Part shown: positions 17,487-30,027 of the stretch, in pieces
Numbering within the stretch: the stretch's first letter is position 1
Layout: each line of letters begins with the position of its first letter
DNA from: Yponomeuta sedellus
Lineage: Eukaryota > Arthropoda > Insecta > Lepidoptera > Yponomeutidae
Assembly (NCBI GenBank): GCA_934045075.1
Contig: OW203738.1
Span: 5,819,487-5,883,486, forward strand
Direction of reading: 5' to 3'
DNA length: 64,000 nucleotides
Position numbers and translations under genes: made by a program
The notes under the pieces: model-generated
The model's input: the letters and a program-made list of their open reading frames with translations, nothing else
What the model was told of the DNA's origin: nothing
Databases searched by the model: none

Positions 17487-17620
17487 AGAGGCTAATAATT
17501 CCACCCATGCCGGGATTCGAACCCGCGACCTCGGGCTATCCGTGCCAGCGCTCTTTGCAACTGAGCTAATGGGCGGCTCACAGTGAAATTTCGAACTTTA
17601 CAGTATTCTCTGTATTACGA
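17487..17620 (-). repeat. tRNA-headed SINE of the foldback type
   Basis: Minus-strand copy with the B box (GGGTTCGAATCCCGGCATGG) and CCTATTTAGAGGCTAA end. Confidence 0.65.
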
Positions 17621-18061
17621 CATTTTTTTACTTCATTATAAACTACATTTTCAATATATTTAGATACATACATGCATAAACTCACGCCTGCATCCCGAAA
17701 GGGGTAAATAGACACCAGAATTTGCTTCTAGACACCTTCCTCATAAACATTATTTTTATCGTTTATTCGCAAATAAATTGCAAAGCAATAAAACAGTCCG
17801 GCAAAGTATACAGTAGGTACTTACGATAAATGTCAATCAAAGGTTTTATTCGTCTGCCACCAATTACGCCTTAAGTAATTACTTTTGGACGTAGCGCGTG
17901 CTATTAAATAATATTTACTGCCACATATTAAAACTACACTCTAAAGACCCTGACATGTTGATACGCATTACGAGGCAATGGTAAATAGGTAAATTAAAAA
18001 GATTCTACCGAATATAGACTTATTATAAGCTAGAACCGTAGTTATGAAAAAACAAGTAGTC

Positions 18062-18190
18062 CTTTGCATCTACATAATGAAATTATTTACTCAGCTTCCA
18101 GTAGCACATTTACTCACACTAGATGGGTAAAGGGACCACTCGGATGCTGCAGTGCCTAGGACATTGCTTTTTGATGGAGTCAGTTTGCCC
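18062..18190 (+). repeat. Dispersed repeat ('gcatctac...gtgaagggaccac')
   Basis: Shares 'actcacactagatgggt' and 'agggaccactc' with 58795-58905 (+) and with the reverse complement of 36850-36990. Class unknown. Confidence 0.5.
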
Positions 18191-18325
18191 AGCACCCATA
18201 CCATCCTGACAGCTTCGGCTTAGCCCACTGGAGAGGTAATTTAATACGTACGGAGCCAACCAAACCGCTGGTTTTGTCACGATGATTTTCTTTACATTTA
18301 GCGCGTAGTATTGCTACTAAGAAAG

Positions 18326-18583
18326 CGCTCGTGGTCTATAGTCGAACCAAGTGATTGAAATCAATCACTTTAGTTAAGCAACAACAGGTGCGGTCAGGTG
18401 CTGGATGGGTGACCATCCTGTGACTACAGCTAGTGGCATTTAAGGCCAAGTAAGGCCCGCCACTGTCTTACAACCCTCCACCAACCCGGAGTTAGTCCCG
18501 TGGTGGAATATGGCCTAACCTTCTCGCTTTGCAAGAAGAGACCCATGCCCCAACAGTGGGGACATTCAAAGGGTTGATATCAT
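18326..18583 (+). repeat. 5S-derived SINE with internal deletion
   Basis: The head matches 5S (TTAGTTAAGCAACAACAGG, GGATGGGTGACCA). It then jumps from the head to 'aaggcccgccactgtcttac', lacking the middle of the body, and ends at 'gggttgatatca'. Confidence 0.7.
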
Positions 18584-18926
18584 ATCGTATTATAAAACGA
18601 AACAGAAAGAGAATAGCCCTTCTATCGAACCTCATAATTAATCTAACACATGACTCCTGTACTCCGCGCATGAATAATCCTCTATCGGACTAGTGCTGTC
18701 CTGTCATTATCGAATAAATCAGTGCCGATTCGACCGGTAATTGCACCGATACCGGCTCGATATGTATCGATATTATCGCTACAAGGATGGGGGACTGGGC
18801 CTCGTTCTTATCCGTTTACTTTTTGTTTGATCCCCGTAACAAATATGACATCCCGACACTACCTGAATCTATGTTTGGGTTGCCTGTCTGGTATTATCAT
18901 CATCATTTAACCATCATCATTATCAT
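18584..18926. other. No gene seen
   Basis: Unassigned sequence with a (CAT)n-rich patch near 18897-18925. Confidence 0.3.
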
Positions 18927-18934
18927 ATGATTTA

Positions 18935-19175
18935 TATGTTTAATCCACTAACCCGTGCTAAGGAAAATGTAAGTGATGCAATTTACTTAAGCCAGATGTC
19001 GCTGCCTGTACGTAATAGAGAGAATAGTATAAAGAGGTTTAAAATTTCACTGATGCTGGTGAGTCACCCATTAGCTCAGTTGGAAAGAGCGCTGGCACGG
19101 ATAGCCAGAGGTCGCGGGTTCGAATCCCGGCATGGGTGGAATTTTTAGCCTCTAAATAGGTTTTTAACATCATCA
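18935..19175 (+). repeat. tRNA-headed SINE of the foldback type, long form
   Basis: Runs from CCACTAACCCGTGCTAAGG through a linker to a tRNA-like block (TTAGCTCAGTTGG, GGGTTCGAATCCCGGC) and TTTAGCCTCTAAATAGG. It is the best copy for reading the full layout. Confidence 0.65.
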
Positions 19176-19302
19176 TTATCATTCAGATGTTCACTGCTGG
19201 TCATAGGCCTCCTCCATGAATTTTTAAAAAGACCGGTTGGAAGCGGCTTGCATCCAGCGTCTTCCTGTCACTTGGATGGGATCTTCTGTCAGAGCGATAA
19301 TG

Positions 19303-19412
19303 ATGCTCCATCAACCCGGACTTGGCCCGTGTGGTGGAGTATGGCCTAACCTTCCTGGGGAGCAGGAAGAGACCTGTGCCCTCGCAGTGGGGACATATAG
19401 GGTTGATATGGA
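19303..19412 (+). repeat. 5S-derived SINE, 3' tail fragment
   Basis: Starts at 'tccatcaacccggacttggc' and ends at 'gggttgatatg'. It lacks the 5S head. Confidence 0.65.
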
Positions 19413-19816
19413 ATGCTAATGCTGTAAGCATCTAATTAAAAATTATATATACATTTAAATCAAGGAATTATCTGTGTGCAAGTAACACTCGATAGCATTT
19501 CCTCCCAAGCCATGCGAGTTGAACAAACTTCCTGACTCTATTCTATTCCTTATGACTCTTTTAGTGAGTGTTTTAAAAATAGACTGGATCATTATATAAA
19601 ACTAAGGCATAATCAAGAAAATATCATATTTTGTTTGTAAAGCATCTTTGAACTCTGCTACTAATAACAATAAAAACTACTTTTCGACTGTAGGATCTTA
19701 GTTTACAGTTGTTAAAACTTATCATAATTATTCGCTGTAAAAAATTATTACGATGTGATGTTCATTCTATTGTCGCCACGAGTTACTACCGTGTAGCGAC
19801 ATAAGAAATACAACAA
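19413..19816. other. No gene seen
   Basis: A/T-rich sequence without recognised features. Confidence 0.3.
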
Positions 19817-19905
19817 TGATATCAACCCTTGTACGTCCAAACTGCTAGGCCGCGGGTCTCTTCCTGCACCGCAGGAAGGTTAGGCCATACTCCACCGCGG
19901 GGGCC

Positions 19906-20461
<556 letters not shown>

Positions 20462-20709
20462 TAGACCTGAGATTTCCGCACTTAGCCTCATAGATGGGCC
20501 ATTGTACGTAGCAAGCGCTGAGGTACGCTAACACTTCAGACACTAGAGTTTCCTTACGATGTTTTCCTTCACCGTCAGCGAGTGGTATTGCTACTATAAT
20601 TTCACAAATGTAAATAACTGAAAACAAAGTCATTGGTACATGCCGGCGTTTGAACCCACGACCTCCCGATTGAGAGGCCGGCGTTCTACATCGCTCCGCT
20701 ACCACCGCT
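20462..20709 (-). repeat. tRNA-derived SINE (GGTGGTAGCGG type) inside a 5S SINE
   Basis: The head is at the right (GGTAGCGGAGCG, B box GGGTTCAAACGCCGGC) and the body ends at GAAATCTCAGGTCTA, followed by the microsatellite tail. With the tail it is flanked by a 15-bp target duplication. Confidence 0.8.
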
Positions 20710-20870
20710 ACCGCGGGGGCCAAGTCCAGGTTGGTAGAGGATTGTAAGATAGTAGCGGGCCTTACTGTCAGAAGTTATCAAGCCACCCAAGGCTTCTGAC
20801 ATGGCTTAACGACTGTCATTACAATGACAGCCGGCACCAACGGCTTAACGTGCTTTGCACAAAAGGAATG

Positions 20871-21484
20871 TAATAAAAAAACCTCTGTGAATATTATTTC
20901 CTTTTGCTGAATGCGGACAGCATAACATTGCGATGCTTGGAAAACCATGAGACTGGCAAATATCCTGCAGCGTTTGTCAAATAGCTGATGGTGATTATTC
21001 TTTCCTGACAAGCGCACCCCATTCCACCCTGCTGCCAGCGCTCACGCATTCAGCACATTGTAATGAACGTTTTCGATGAAATAATTGTTTTCTAGCGCCC
21101 AACCGATGTCGAGAGTTGAGGGACGGACCGGAACGAGCCCCCTATTCAGGGCCGGCCAGTAAATTAAAGGTGGTATCAATATAATTTAGCTCAAGTGTGT
21201 GTGACGCTTAATAAATCGCTGCAGAACTAGTAGTTCTCGTGTTACGCCGGTAAATTACAGCGTATTCAAGTTGTAAGCCGCGTATGTTATTCAGAAGGCA
21301 GTTTGTTAGGTACATGGGTAAGTCATGTAGGAAGTAGCTCTGTAGGATCAAGGACCTAATGTAGGGAAGCATTGGACGGTCAAGTCAATTAAAATTTCAC
21401 CGTAGGTAATTTGCAGGCTCTACTCGAGCCAAGGATTTTTTTAATCTAGCCTATGTACACCTATGTTATTACAAGCTGGTGTCA
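20871..21484. other. No gene seen
   Basis: Mixed unique-looking sequence, somewhat less A/T-rich at 21080-21180. No supported feature. Confidence 0.3.
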
Positions 21485-21945
21485 TAGAAAAACAAAAAAA
21501 TATAGAGAGTATTGTAAAGAGTTTCGAAATTTCACTGATGTCGGTAGTCGTCCATTGGCTCAGTTGGGAGAGCGCTGGTACGGTTTTTTTTTGTACAAGG
21601 TACTGCCACTATTTATTCTGTGGCAACATTTATGTCAATAAGAATAAAATATTAATAATTTAATTATTATGCCTAAATAAAAAAAAAGTCTTAATACAAG
21701 CTAATGCTAATGGGTTCAAAATGGTGTCTGTTTTTTTTTTACAAATTTATGTTTGGTTGGTCCGAGCGAGTGGTAGTTTAAGTTTTTTTTTTATATAATA
21801 ATTTTAATTTTAATTTCTTTTATTTTGTACCCCGGCGCTGGCACGGTTAGCCAGAGGTCGCGGGTTCGAGTCCCGGCATGGGTGGAATTTTTAGCCTCTA
21901 AATAGATTTTTCAAATTGTCCTTAGCACGGGTTAGTGCCTTAAAA
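21485..21945 (+). repeat. Foldback-type tRNA SINE interrupted by a retrocopy
   Basis: The left part carries the A box (TTGGCTCAGTTGGGAGAGCG) and the right part the B box (GGGTTCGAGTCCCGGC) and the CCTTAGCACGGGTTAGTGC end. They are separated by a 251-bp insertion at 21584-21834. Confidence 0.75.
21584..21834 (-). pseudogene. Retroposed 3' end of a transcript
   Basis: On the minus strand it ends with AATAAA (21617-21612), then 19 bases, then a run of A (21592-21584). It is flanked by the 12-bp duplication GCGCTGGYACGG (21572-21583 and 21835-21846). This is how a 5'-truncated processed mRNA copy looks. The source gene is not identifiable because only untranslated sequence seems present. Confidence 0.65.
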
Positions 21946-22327
21946 AGTATAACAAAATATAAGTATGTATCAATTTGACAGTAACAAATGCCTCAGTTTT
22001 AGTCAAGTCTTTATATTTTCACAAAATCGACAGCGAGTTCAGTTAGACTGATGATTTCCCCACTTAACCGCATAGTTGATTGTACGTAGCAAGTCATAGC
22101 ATGAAGTTTGACGAGCGGAAACTAAAATGTTTAATTTAAACTTGCAGCAAGTTCATAATTTGACGAGATTGTGTTTTTGAGGGTTTAATTAAATTTCGAA
22201 TTATATCTACAGGATGGGTAGAACAATAGATTAGGAAACGAGAGGCCCAGATTTGATTCTGAGTGCGAGCATGTACCAATAACTTTGTGTTCTAAGTTAT
22301 GTATATCCATTGTAAAGTTATAGGAGG
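21946..22327. other. Decayed SINE pieces, no gene
   Basis: Positions 22045-22090 and 22226-22320 resemble parts of the GGTGGTAGCGG-type SINE body. Confidence 0.35.
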
Positions 22328-22727
22328 CTCGTGGCCTAGTCAAACCGAGTGATTAGAATGTGGGTGATCTCCAAGCCGAACCGAGGAATTGGAATCAATC
22401 ACTTGAGTTAAGCATCTACAGGCGCGGTCATGGAGTGCAGAATGGGTGACCGTCCGGTTACTACTGCTAGTGGCATTTTTTCCGAACGCTTCCGTGCTTC
22501 GCAAAGCACGCTAAGCCGTTGGTGCCGGCTGTCATATAATGGCAGTCGTTAAGCCATGTCAGAGGCCTTATGGGCGGCTTGATAACTTCTGACAGTAAGG
22601 CTCGCCACTGTCTTACAATCCCCCACCAACCCGGACTTGGCCCCCGTGGTGGAGTATGGCCTAACCTTCCTGCGATGCAGGAAGAGAACCGTGCCCCAGC
22701 AGTGGGGACGTACAAGGGTCGATATCG
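22328..22727 (+). repeat. 5S-derived SINE with duplicated 5' segment
   Basis: The 5' motif 'gaaccgaggaattggaatca' is preceded by a second similar start (cctagtcaaaccgagtgatt). The rest is near full length, through 'ggcctaaccttcctgcgatg' to 'gggtcgatatcg'. Confidence 0.75.
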
Positions 22728-23955
22728 AAACTGGAACGACATCAACTCTGCGTTTTATTTATTAAAATGAACAGAAAAAAACTTGATAAAAAACCAGAAT
22801 AAGGAGGTAAAGGACGATTCACGGACGACTTATGTAGTTCGGTCTCGTTGAAACGTAAAGTAGTAATGCCAAAATGCCAAGGATATCTCAAAAACTGGTG
22901 AAGTAATTTTTGATTTTGAAAATGATGGACAGAATTAAACATAGTTAGAATATTTTCGGGGCTTATTCGCGTAGTAATTCAATTCGGGATGTAAAAAAAA
23001 AGTGAACTGTCTGAATCAAATACCATTTCGAGCTTAGCATCCAAACTACAGTATTTTTAATGTAAGAGATTTTTATCATAAAATATAGGCATTATTTTGA
23101 GTAAATAATAATATTTAAATGCCTTTCATATGACTTCTGAAAGTGCGAGTTTTTTAACTACTCGATCGCGTTAACGTAAACTCATATTTCTATGGCATCG
23201 AGGAAGCGCCACCTAGCGACAAGTAAGGAAATTAAAATTGCTGAGTGCGAGTTGTAATGGTTTACGTTGAGAAGTGTACACGTTTACCGGCCAAAACACG
23301 AATAAACGTGAGTGCGAGTTGTACTGTTACAGCGTTTTGCCAGTTCGAACGGTTAACTTACTCATACTCACTACTCAATGCTCGATTAACGCGGTAGTAA
23401 AGTTATTCGATTGGATCTGTCAAACTCGCACTGAGCACTCTGAGGACCTTTATGATGACGTCACATGGTAAATCGTCTGTGGTAGTAGTTATTCTGTGGA
23501 AAAACTACCAATGGCCTGTCAACTTCATCTGTCAAACACATCGATGTCATTCACATGTCACACTAAACCACAGACAAATCCAATCGCGAGCTCTACCTAC
23601 ACACAGAGTATGTAACATATGACGTCACGCCGAATAATATTCATTTTAATTAAATAACAATGATAAACTCGATTAATCACGAAAAAAAATAATTAGTTTC
23701 TTAAAATTACGTCTACTATCAGAATATAAAATAAAATCCGATCATAAAAAAACTTTGTATCCCTAATTGTGAATTGTGCGTGAAGCGGTTGAAATAAGAA
23801 ACACAAAAATTTTAATCGGGAATGTGTTTTCAAACTGTCGCAAACATGGGATCCGGTCATCAAGATGTGTTCGAGTGGAAAAAAGTCGCATGGCTTATCG
23901 TCCGACATTGTCAGTGTAGTGTGTCGCAACCCTAATAGTGCTTTGTGATGGCTGA
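22728..23955. other. Unassigned, no gene
   Basis: Positions 23140-23620 contain several GAGTGCGAGTTGTA-like blocks and two TGACGTCA sites (about 23455 and 23620). The class is unknown. Confidence 0.3.
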
Positions 23956-23999
23956 AGATGCGAACGGGTGCCAGCCGAAGATGCGAACGGGTGCCAGCC
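23956..23999. repeat. 22-bp direct duplication
   Basis: GAAGATGCGAACGGGTGCCA with CC/GC continuation occurs twice in a row. Confidence 0.75.
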
Positions 24000-24229
24000 A
24001 TCAGTCTTCTTGTGACCACGTGACTGTAACGTCGTCGAAACGTCGAGGTAAAATAGCAATAAATTACTACCCGATTAAGCCCCGAAAATATTTTAACTAT
24101 GTGTACAAGTCGCGAAAGTTTAAAATATGTTAGAAATAAACAAATAAAAAAAAGATGTAGAGAGGTTTGCACCGTTACAAGGGCTCAGTGATTACGTCGT
24201 TAGGGGAGGCTTGAACCGTCGTTCAAACT

Positions 24230-24540
24230 AAATTTTGCACTAAATTTTGCACCTATAAACAGTAGAAACAACCGTCTCCGCGGAGTGCGGATATTCACCC
24301 CCAATCAATAAGCCGGCCCATAAACAGTGTTTACCCAGTGAGCTGGTTAGCTCGAGTTTATGCCGCCGAGCCCCGGGGAGACGATCAGGAGCCATAAATT
24401 ACACCCTGTATGACAAGGAGTGGCATGCAATTGCTGCCTGGAGGTCTATCGACGACATACCCTTTCGTAGCGCGGTTTCCGCTAGTAGGCTAGGACCACA
24501 TGGGTGCGATACAGAGCTGATGACTGGTCAAGCTTTACAA
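24230..24540. other. GC-richer unique patch, no coding frame
   Basis: CpG-rich sequence between A/T-rich repeats, for example at 24330-24420. It may be low-copy host DNA such as a conserved noncoding segment. No exon is supported. Confidence 0.3.
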
Positions 24541-24902
24541 TTTTGTGGGACGTATCTAGGCTACATAAAAAAATATTAGTTGAGTCTTTCCGTTGTATGT
24601 CCTCCCCTATTCATTATATGTATAAATATTTAAATTTGCTTTTTTAGAGGAACAAATCCATGGAGTATCACGAATGGAGAAGTTAAAAGAAAAATAATTT
24701 CATACCTAGGTGCAGTTAGCCTGCTAGCTGACGGCTCCTTTCGCATCACCAGTGAGCCGAAGAGTTGCACTCCTACCAACTTTCTCAGCCACTTTCTGCG
24801 GTTGACTGGTAGAAAATGCTTATGGCATTAAATTCGCCACATTGTACGATTTTACTAATTATATTTAAGGTATTAATAATAATAAAAATTATAAAATTAA
24901 AT
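24541..24902. other. No gene seen
   Basis: A/T-rich sequence without supported features. Confidence 0.3.
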
Positions 24903-25063
24903 TATAACATAACATTTACATACAGGCACATATTCTGGCCCCAGAAACAATGACATCACAAACATGTAAATATCCAAGACCTGGGGGTTTTTTTGTCCCC
25001 ACCCGGGGGTCGAACCCGGGACCTCTTGCATGGTAGGCAGATGCGCTAGCGCCGCGCCACAGT
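24903..25063 (-). repeat. tRNA-derived SINE (CTGTGGCGTAGCGG type)
   Basis: Minus-strand copy with B box GGGTTCGACCCCCGGG and a body matching 15930-16135. Confidence 0.7.
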
Positions 25064-25374
25064 GACTGTCAAATCATCTCAATAGATAGATAGAGAACAC
25101 TATATTGTACATAAAAATGGTGATCACACCGATATTTCTTGACAGAACGTACGTACGCAGACGCAGAGGCCTGTACCGAGGTAATAATTCAGAGTTCGTT
25201 CGCTTTGCCATGTGAACGTACCTTAATAGTTCACTACGTCTTTGTAGGAAGCGCATCGCTTTAAGAAAAGCGAGTTGCTAGGGAAACTGCATCGTATGTT
25301 ATAGGTACTAGTGGATGTTCGTGTCTTTGCTTGCTTTATCTGAAGCTATTCTTGATCCGAATATAGGTAGATAG

Positions 25375-25600
25375 ATAGAGGAGAGTCTATTGTACCAACA
25401 GTTAGAAGAATTTATTACGTGTGATTCTGATGACGTGTTTATTATAGACGTCACATTTAGATAGGTAGAATATTCTTTGTTGTACACAGAAATTAGAGTA
25501 ACAGAAATTATATAAAAAATACAGTACAAATCGCGGCCTTATTACTAAAAGCAATTTCTTCCAGGTAACCATAGACGGAGACAAGAGAGAAATTAGAGAC
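25375..25600 (-). repeat. LINE 3' end
   Basis: On the minus strand it reads GTCTCCGTCTATGGTTACCT then a 'ggaagaaattgcttttagta' segment, ending near a TAGATAGA tail. The same sequence on the + strand is at 32640-32790. Non-LTR elements leave such 5'-truncated ends. Confidence 0.6.
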
Positions 25601-26235
25601 CAGTAGTCGGTGCAATACAGAAATATTGAAATTAGTAATTCAACGAAATTTATATAAAGTTACTTAAATCACATACATAAATAATTAACTGAATAAATAA
25701 TTAAGATATACATACATACTAATAAATAAAATATCTATGGGAAGAGGAAATAATATAATATACCTACATAATATTGAATTAACTGCATTATTTAATTTAT
25801 TGAGTTCGAATCCCCGGAGGTCACTTAAATTGGTTTTTTAAGTTAAGTACATTTGTAGAGTTCGCGCAATACTATTTGCTAACGTTGAAGGAAAACATCG
25901 TGAGGAAACATGAAACTTGTTCACATACGTTGGTGCTTGGAATCGCCAATCCGCGGTGGGTACTCGTGGTGATTACGCCTACAGTCTCTCTCGAAGAGAG
26001 AGCCTGTGCCATACAATCGGACGTATAGTATAGGCTGCATTATTATTGTACAACCAGGGAGAAGATTTAAGTATGATTTTGAAAATTAAGATTCTAAATA
26101 TTCGTGAAATTTAATGAAAACGTGGATGAAAACGAAAAGGGAGTCCAAATTCAATATTAAATACCGAGAAGTCATAATTTTTTTCTTGTATACCTACTAC
26201 AAATAGTTGAAAATAATGTAGTTAGTGTTAGTTAG
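25601..26235. other. A/T-rich, with a SINE body fragment
   Basis: Positions 25805-25925 keep a B-box-like GAGTTCGAATCCCCGG and the 'gaaggaaaacatcgtgagga' body of the GGTGGTAGCGG-type SINE. No gene. Confidence 0.4.
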
Positions 26236-26757
26236 TTAGACCTGAGATTTCCGCACTTAGCCTCATAGATGGGCCATTGTACGTAGCAAGCGCTGAGGTA
26301 CGCTAACACTTCAGACACTAGGGTTTCCTTACGATGTTCTCCTTCACCGTCGGCGAGTGGTATTGCTACTATAATTTCACAAATGTACATAACTTAGAAA
26401 ACAAAGTCACTGGTACATGCCGGGGTTTGAACCCACGACCTCCCGATTAAGAGTGTAACGGTGCAAACCTCTTCACACCATTTTTATTACTTTTCTATCT
26501 ATCATTTACAAATATTTAAATTGCGTCACACATTCTTCGATTTCGCTCATTTTTCATCACTACTACTTTACCCTTTGACCAGATCAGACTATTTTACCTG
26601 TTTCTCCGTTTTTTTATCCAGTTTTCTGTTTTAAGTTACTATAAATCTACAAATAAAACCACACCTGAAGTCGTTCCAGAGTTTATTTATTAATTATAAA
26701 AGTTATAAAACGTTCCAGGAGGCCGGCGTTCTACACCGCTCCGCTACCACCTCTCTT
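26236..26757 (-). repeat. tRNA-derived SINE (GGTGGTAGCGG type) split by an insertion
   Basis: The body at 26236-26452 and the tRNA head at 26719-26757 belong together. The 266-bp insert between them starts TGTAACGGTGCAAACCTC and ends GTTCCAG, with GAG on both sides. The insert's start recurs in reverse near 24158-24175. Confidence 0.7.
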
Positions 26758-27076
26758 TTTGTAGTTAGTGTGCTCTGTAGTAAAATAGCGATAACGATAA
26801 TAATAATAGGCGAACAGTAATGACAGTGACAGTAATATTATACTGTATTGTCAACAATACAATAAGTATATCATTGTAATGTTAATAATGCATGCACTAT
26901 TTGTGTATCCTATAATTTGCATGCCTGATTTTACTCGTTGTTTAAAGGCCTAAAATGATACTAACTTAATTTAGTTGTAACGAACATCGAACTGTACCAT
27001 TTTGTTGCAAATAAATATTGATAGATTGATTTCTGTGCTATTCATATATTGTTTTTTTTTTGTAATTTAAGAATAC
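26758..27076. other. No gene seen
   Basis: A/T-rich. 'aataaatattgatagattgatt' near 27008 looks like a LINE tail. Confidence 0.3.
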
Positions 27077-27079
27077 TTA

Positions 27080-27217
27080 GGGCCGATTCGACCAAACTAT
27101 TTATGCTTGGTATAAGTGCTAATCTTGGAATAAATCGAGAAATTATCTCGATGAATTCTCGATTTATTCGAAGATTAGCACTTATACCAAGCATAAATAG
27201 TTTGGTCAAATCGGCCC
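27080..27217. mobile_element. Foldback MITE with TTA duplication
   Basis: A 138-bp nearly perfect palindrome: GGGCCGATTCGACCAAAC on the left and its reverse complement on the right (one mismatch there), arms of over 55 bp. Flanked by TTA at 27077-27079 and 27218-27220, as in PIF/Harbinger-type elements. No coding capacity. Confidence 0.85.
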
Positions 27218-27220
27218 TTA

Positions 27221-28307
27221 GTAATCTAACGTTACTTATTTCTCGTTACTCGATATATTTTACAGACTTACCAACTTCGCTGTAATGGTATGTATGAGTA
27301 TTTTACATATGCAAAGGGTTACAACCCTGAGGACATAGAATCGATTATAATCGATTACCATTAGTAATAGCACCGCGATCTCAAAAGCATCTAGCGGTTA
27401 GGGATGCTCCTAACTGACCCAAAATTTTCAATATAAATTCTTTTTTTGTGGGTCTATTTTTTTCATCAATTTTTGACTTTTGTACGCACACTTTGCATAT
27501 TCGCACGAAAGTTATAATTGGATGAAAGAAATAAATTTATTTGAATGCTGCAGTACTGAAAGCTAAAATGAAATAAATAGTAAAATTAGTGATTTACAAT
27601 TACAAAATATCAAAATTATATCTTATAGTAGTGGTCGATAATTCGTGGCACATTTTTATCAACGTGTCTTTTCATCGTTTTGACTACTGCACGGTTGATA
27701 CCAGGTACGTACAGTCTCTAATTAGTTGCGTTCGGTAATATATACTTTACAATTAAAATGTTGTTCTCTTATTTCTACTGTACTCTGACATAGGATCAAT
27801 AAAGAAAATTTCGACTCAACTAAGTGTGCAGAAAAAATCTCATACATTTTCTTTATTTCATTTTCTTATGTCATATTTTCTGTAGTGTGTTTCTATCTGC
27901 ATTAAAATATAACAGAACATTCTAACTTTATAAAAAATAGTCGCTCAAGCCGCTTTATATTTATGTATTAATTATGTAGGTCATTTTATATGAGCTCTTT
28001 GGGAAAAGACCACCAATTAGACTGTGTTTACGTGTAATTAGTATGTGCCAACGTGTACCATAAATCTTGGTACACATGTATAATTGGTGCGAATGGTACA
28101 ATTATTGTAACTCATCCCCGATTTAAGTGGCGTGCCCTGACCAGATTGGATTACTTCCTGGAATATTCCCTCGATGTAGCTGGGTTTTTTGGCTTAGCAT
28201 TTTCTTAAAAACACCTACCGCTGAACTTACTCTTATTATACATAGGATGTACAGGGTACAGGGAGTTTTTTAAACTTAAAATAAGATAAGAATAATCTGC
28301 AAGTGAA
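27221..28307. other. No gene seen
   Basis: A/T-rich sequence, over 1 kb, with no recognised repeat or gene. Confidence 0.3.
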
Positions 28308-28660
28308 GCGCTCGTTGCCTAGCGGAACCGAGTGATTGCAATCAATCAGAGCTAAGGAACAACAGGCGCGGTCAGGTGCAGGATGGATGACCGTCCCATG
28401 ACTACCGCTAGTGGCATTTTTAGGGTCCTTCCGTGCTTCGCAAGACACGTTAAGCCGTTGGTGCCGGCTGTAATGTAATGGCAGTCGTTAAGCCATATCA
28501 GAGGCTTTATGGGCGGCTTGATAACTCCTGACAGTACGGCCCGCCACTGTTTTACAATCCTTCAACAACCCGGACTTGGCCCCCGTTGTGGAGTATGGCT
28601 TAAACTTACTGCGATGCAGGAAGAGACCCGTGCCCCAGCAGTGGGGTTGATATCGATTCT
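28308..28660 (+). repeat. 5S-derived SINE
   Basis: Near full length from 'gctcgttgcctagcggaacc' through the 5S-like box (GGATGGATGACCGTCC) to 'ggggttgatatcg'. Confidence 0.75.
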
Positions 28661-29395
28661 TTCTTGTACACTAGAGCACGTATTATAGAATATGTAAAGA
28701 TACTGAATACAACTGGCGGCCTTATTTGTAAAAGCACGTAATTAAAAGAGTTTACATATTTTTCTAAAATATAGTACCAATGCACTGAACTGGCATTAAT
28801 TCCAGATATTCTTGTCATTTTAATAATGTGTAATGTTCTAGTAGTCTTTTGGGTACTTTATACAGTATTTGAACCGCGTGTCTTGCAAGCTTATTATATT
28901 TTCAGTAATTTTACAGTAGAAACGTATGGAATACCCTATAAAGGATGCATTAACTTAGCCAGCCTGAATATACTAAAGAAAGTTTATGTTTATTTCTAAT
29001 ATTTACACTGTGTTGGATTGAACTTTGTACTTTTTGTATTTTTTATTTAAAAATAACGAATTAGTTTAGTACTGAAAGAGAGAGCATTATTTTTATCGTC
29101 AATTACATTTTCTTGTCTCTTAATTTTAACAATAAGTGCCAATAATTATGACATATAAACGATAAACGGAAAATCATTTACATATACGAGTAACAGGAAC
29201 GGCCTCAAGTAGGTCCTTGTGACACTTCTATCTTAACATCTGACCTTGAAGAATTAGTTCTATTTATGCCAGCTTTAAAACCCTCCCTTCTCAATATGAT
29301 TTCATAAGTTGTAAGCCATTCCCCTTTATTGACTCTCTTCTAAATATGATCTCATAAGTTTTAGGCCCTTTATTCCGTACTGTTTTAAATTTAAG
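28661..29395. other. LINE-end remnant, then no gene
   Basis: Positions 28668-28750 resemble the LINE 3' end read in reverse (ggcggccttatttgtaaaag). The rest is A/T-rich without a feature. Confidence 0.35.
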
Positions 29396-29399
29396 ATCA

Positions 29400-29600
29400 G
29401 TGATCACATGTTCCGGTCCCAAACTAGGATGATCTGTGTTATGGTAACCAGGCAAAGACATCCATCACAAACATAATAGTACAACCAGACGTATGACTTT
29501 TGTCGAAATCTATAGTGGCCCCATTGTGATTCGAACCCACGACTTTCGACATAGTAATTAGACGAGATAACACCATGTAAACGAGGCAGTCGAGTATTAC
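29400..29600 (-). repeat. Decayed tRNA-headed SINE
   Basis: A B-box-like GGGTTCGAATCACAATGGGG is read on the minus strand, with a body that includes 'ctggttaccataacacagat'. It is related in layout to the CTGTGGCGTAGCGG type. Confidence 0.5.
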
Positions 29601-30027
29601 CACAATAACGTACCTAATAAACCAAATAAATCTGGATTACCATTAAACAAAAACCTACAACATAAAATACTGTTTAGTATTAGGTAAGCCCGCCAATTGT
29701 ACAATCTTTAATAGTACAACAAAGAATTTAATTATAATAATAATACTAACAACCATCGTCTAGGCGTTTAGTATAACTCAAGACCACTGATTGCCTCCGC
29801 ATCCCAAACTGCGCTTGCGCAACAGAAAACGGGACAAATGAGACCGAAAGCCATTCGGAAGCGAAATGAAAAGTGATCCGCACATAAATAAACAGTGAGT
29901 GAGTGTACGAGACGATGTCCTAACTGGCTTTATTTCGTCACAAAAGAAATGTACATGGATTCAAGTGTTTTATTTGAAAATTATAATTTTGAAGTTTAAA
30001 TTTATTGTCATTATTTAAACAATTTTA
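29601..30027. other. No gene seen
   Basis: Contains the palindrome TGCGCTTGCGCA near 29810 in a GC-richer patch. No exon supported. Confidence 0.3.

Noticed and set aside
23693..24172. 159-codon minus-strand frame
   Set aside because: It overlaps a dispersed repeat (24033-24120) and a direct duplication, has no domain, and is rich in residues expected from A/T-rich noise.
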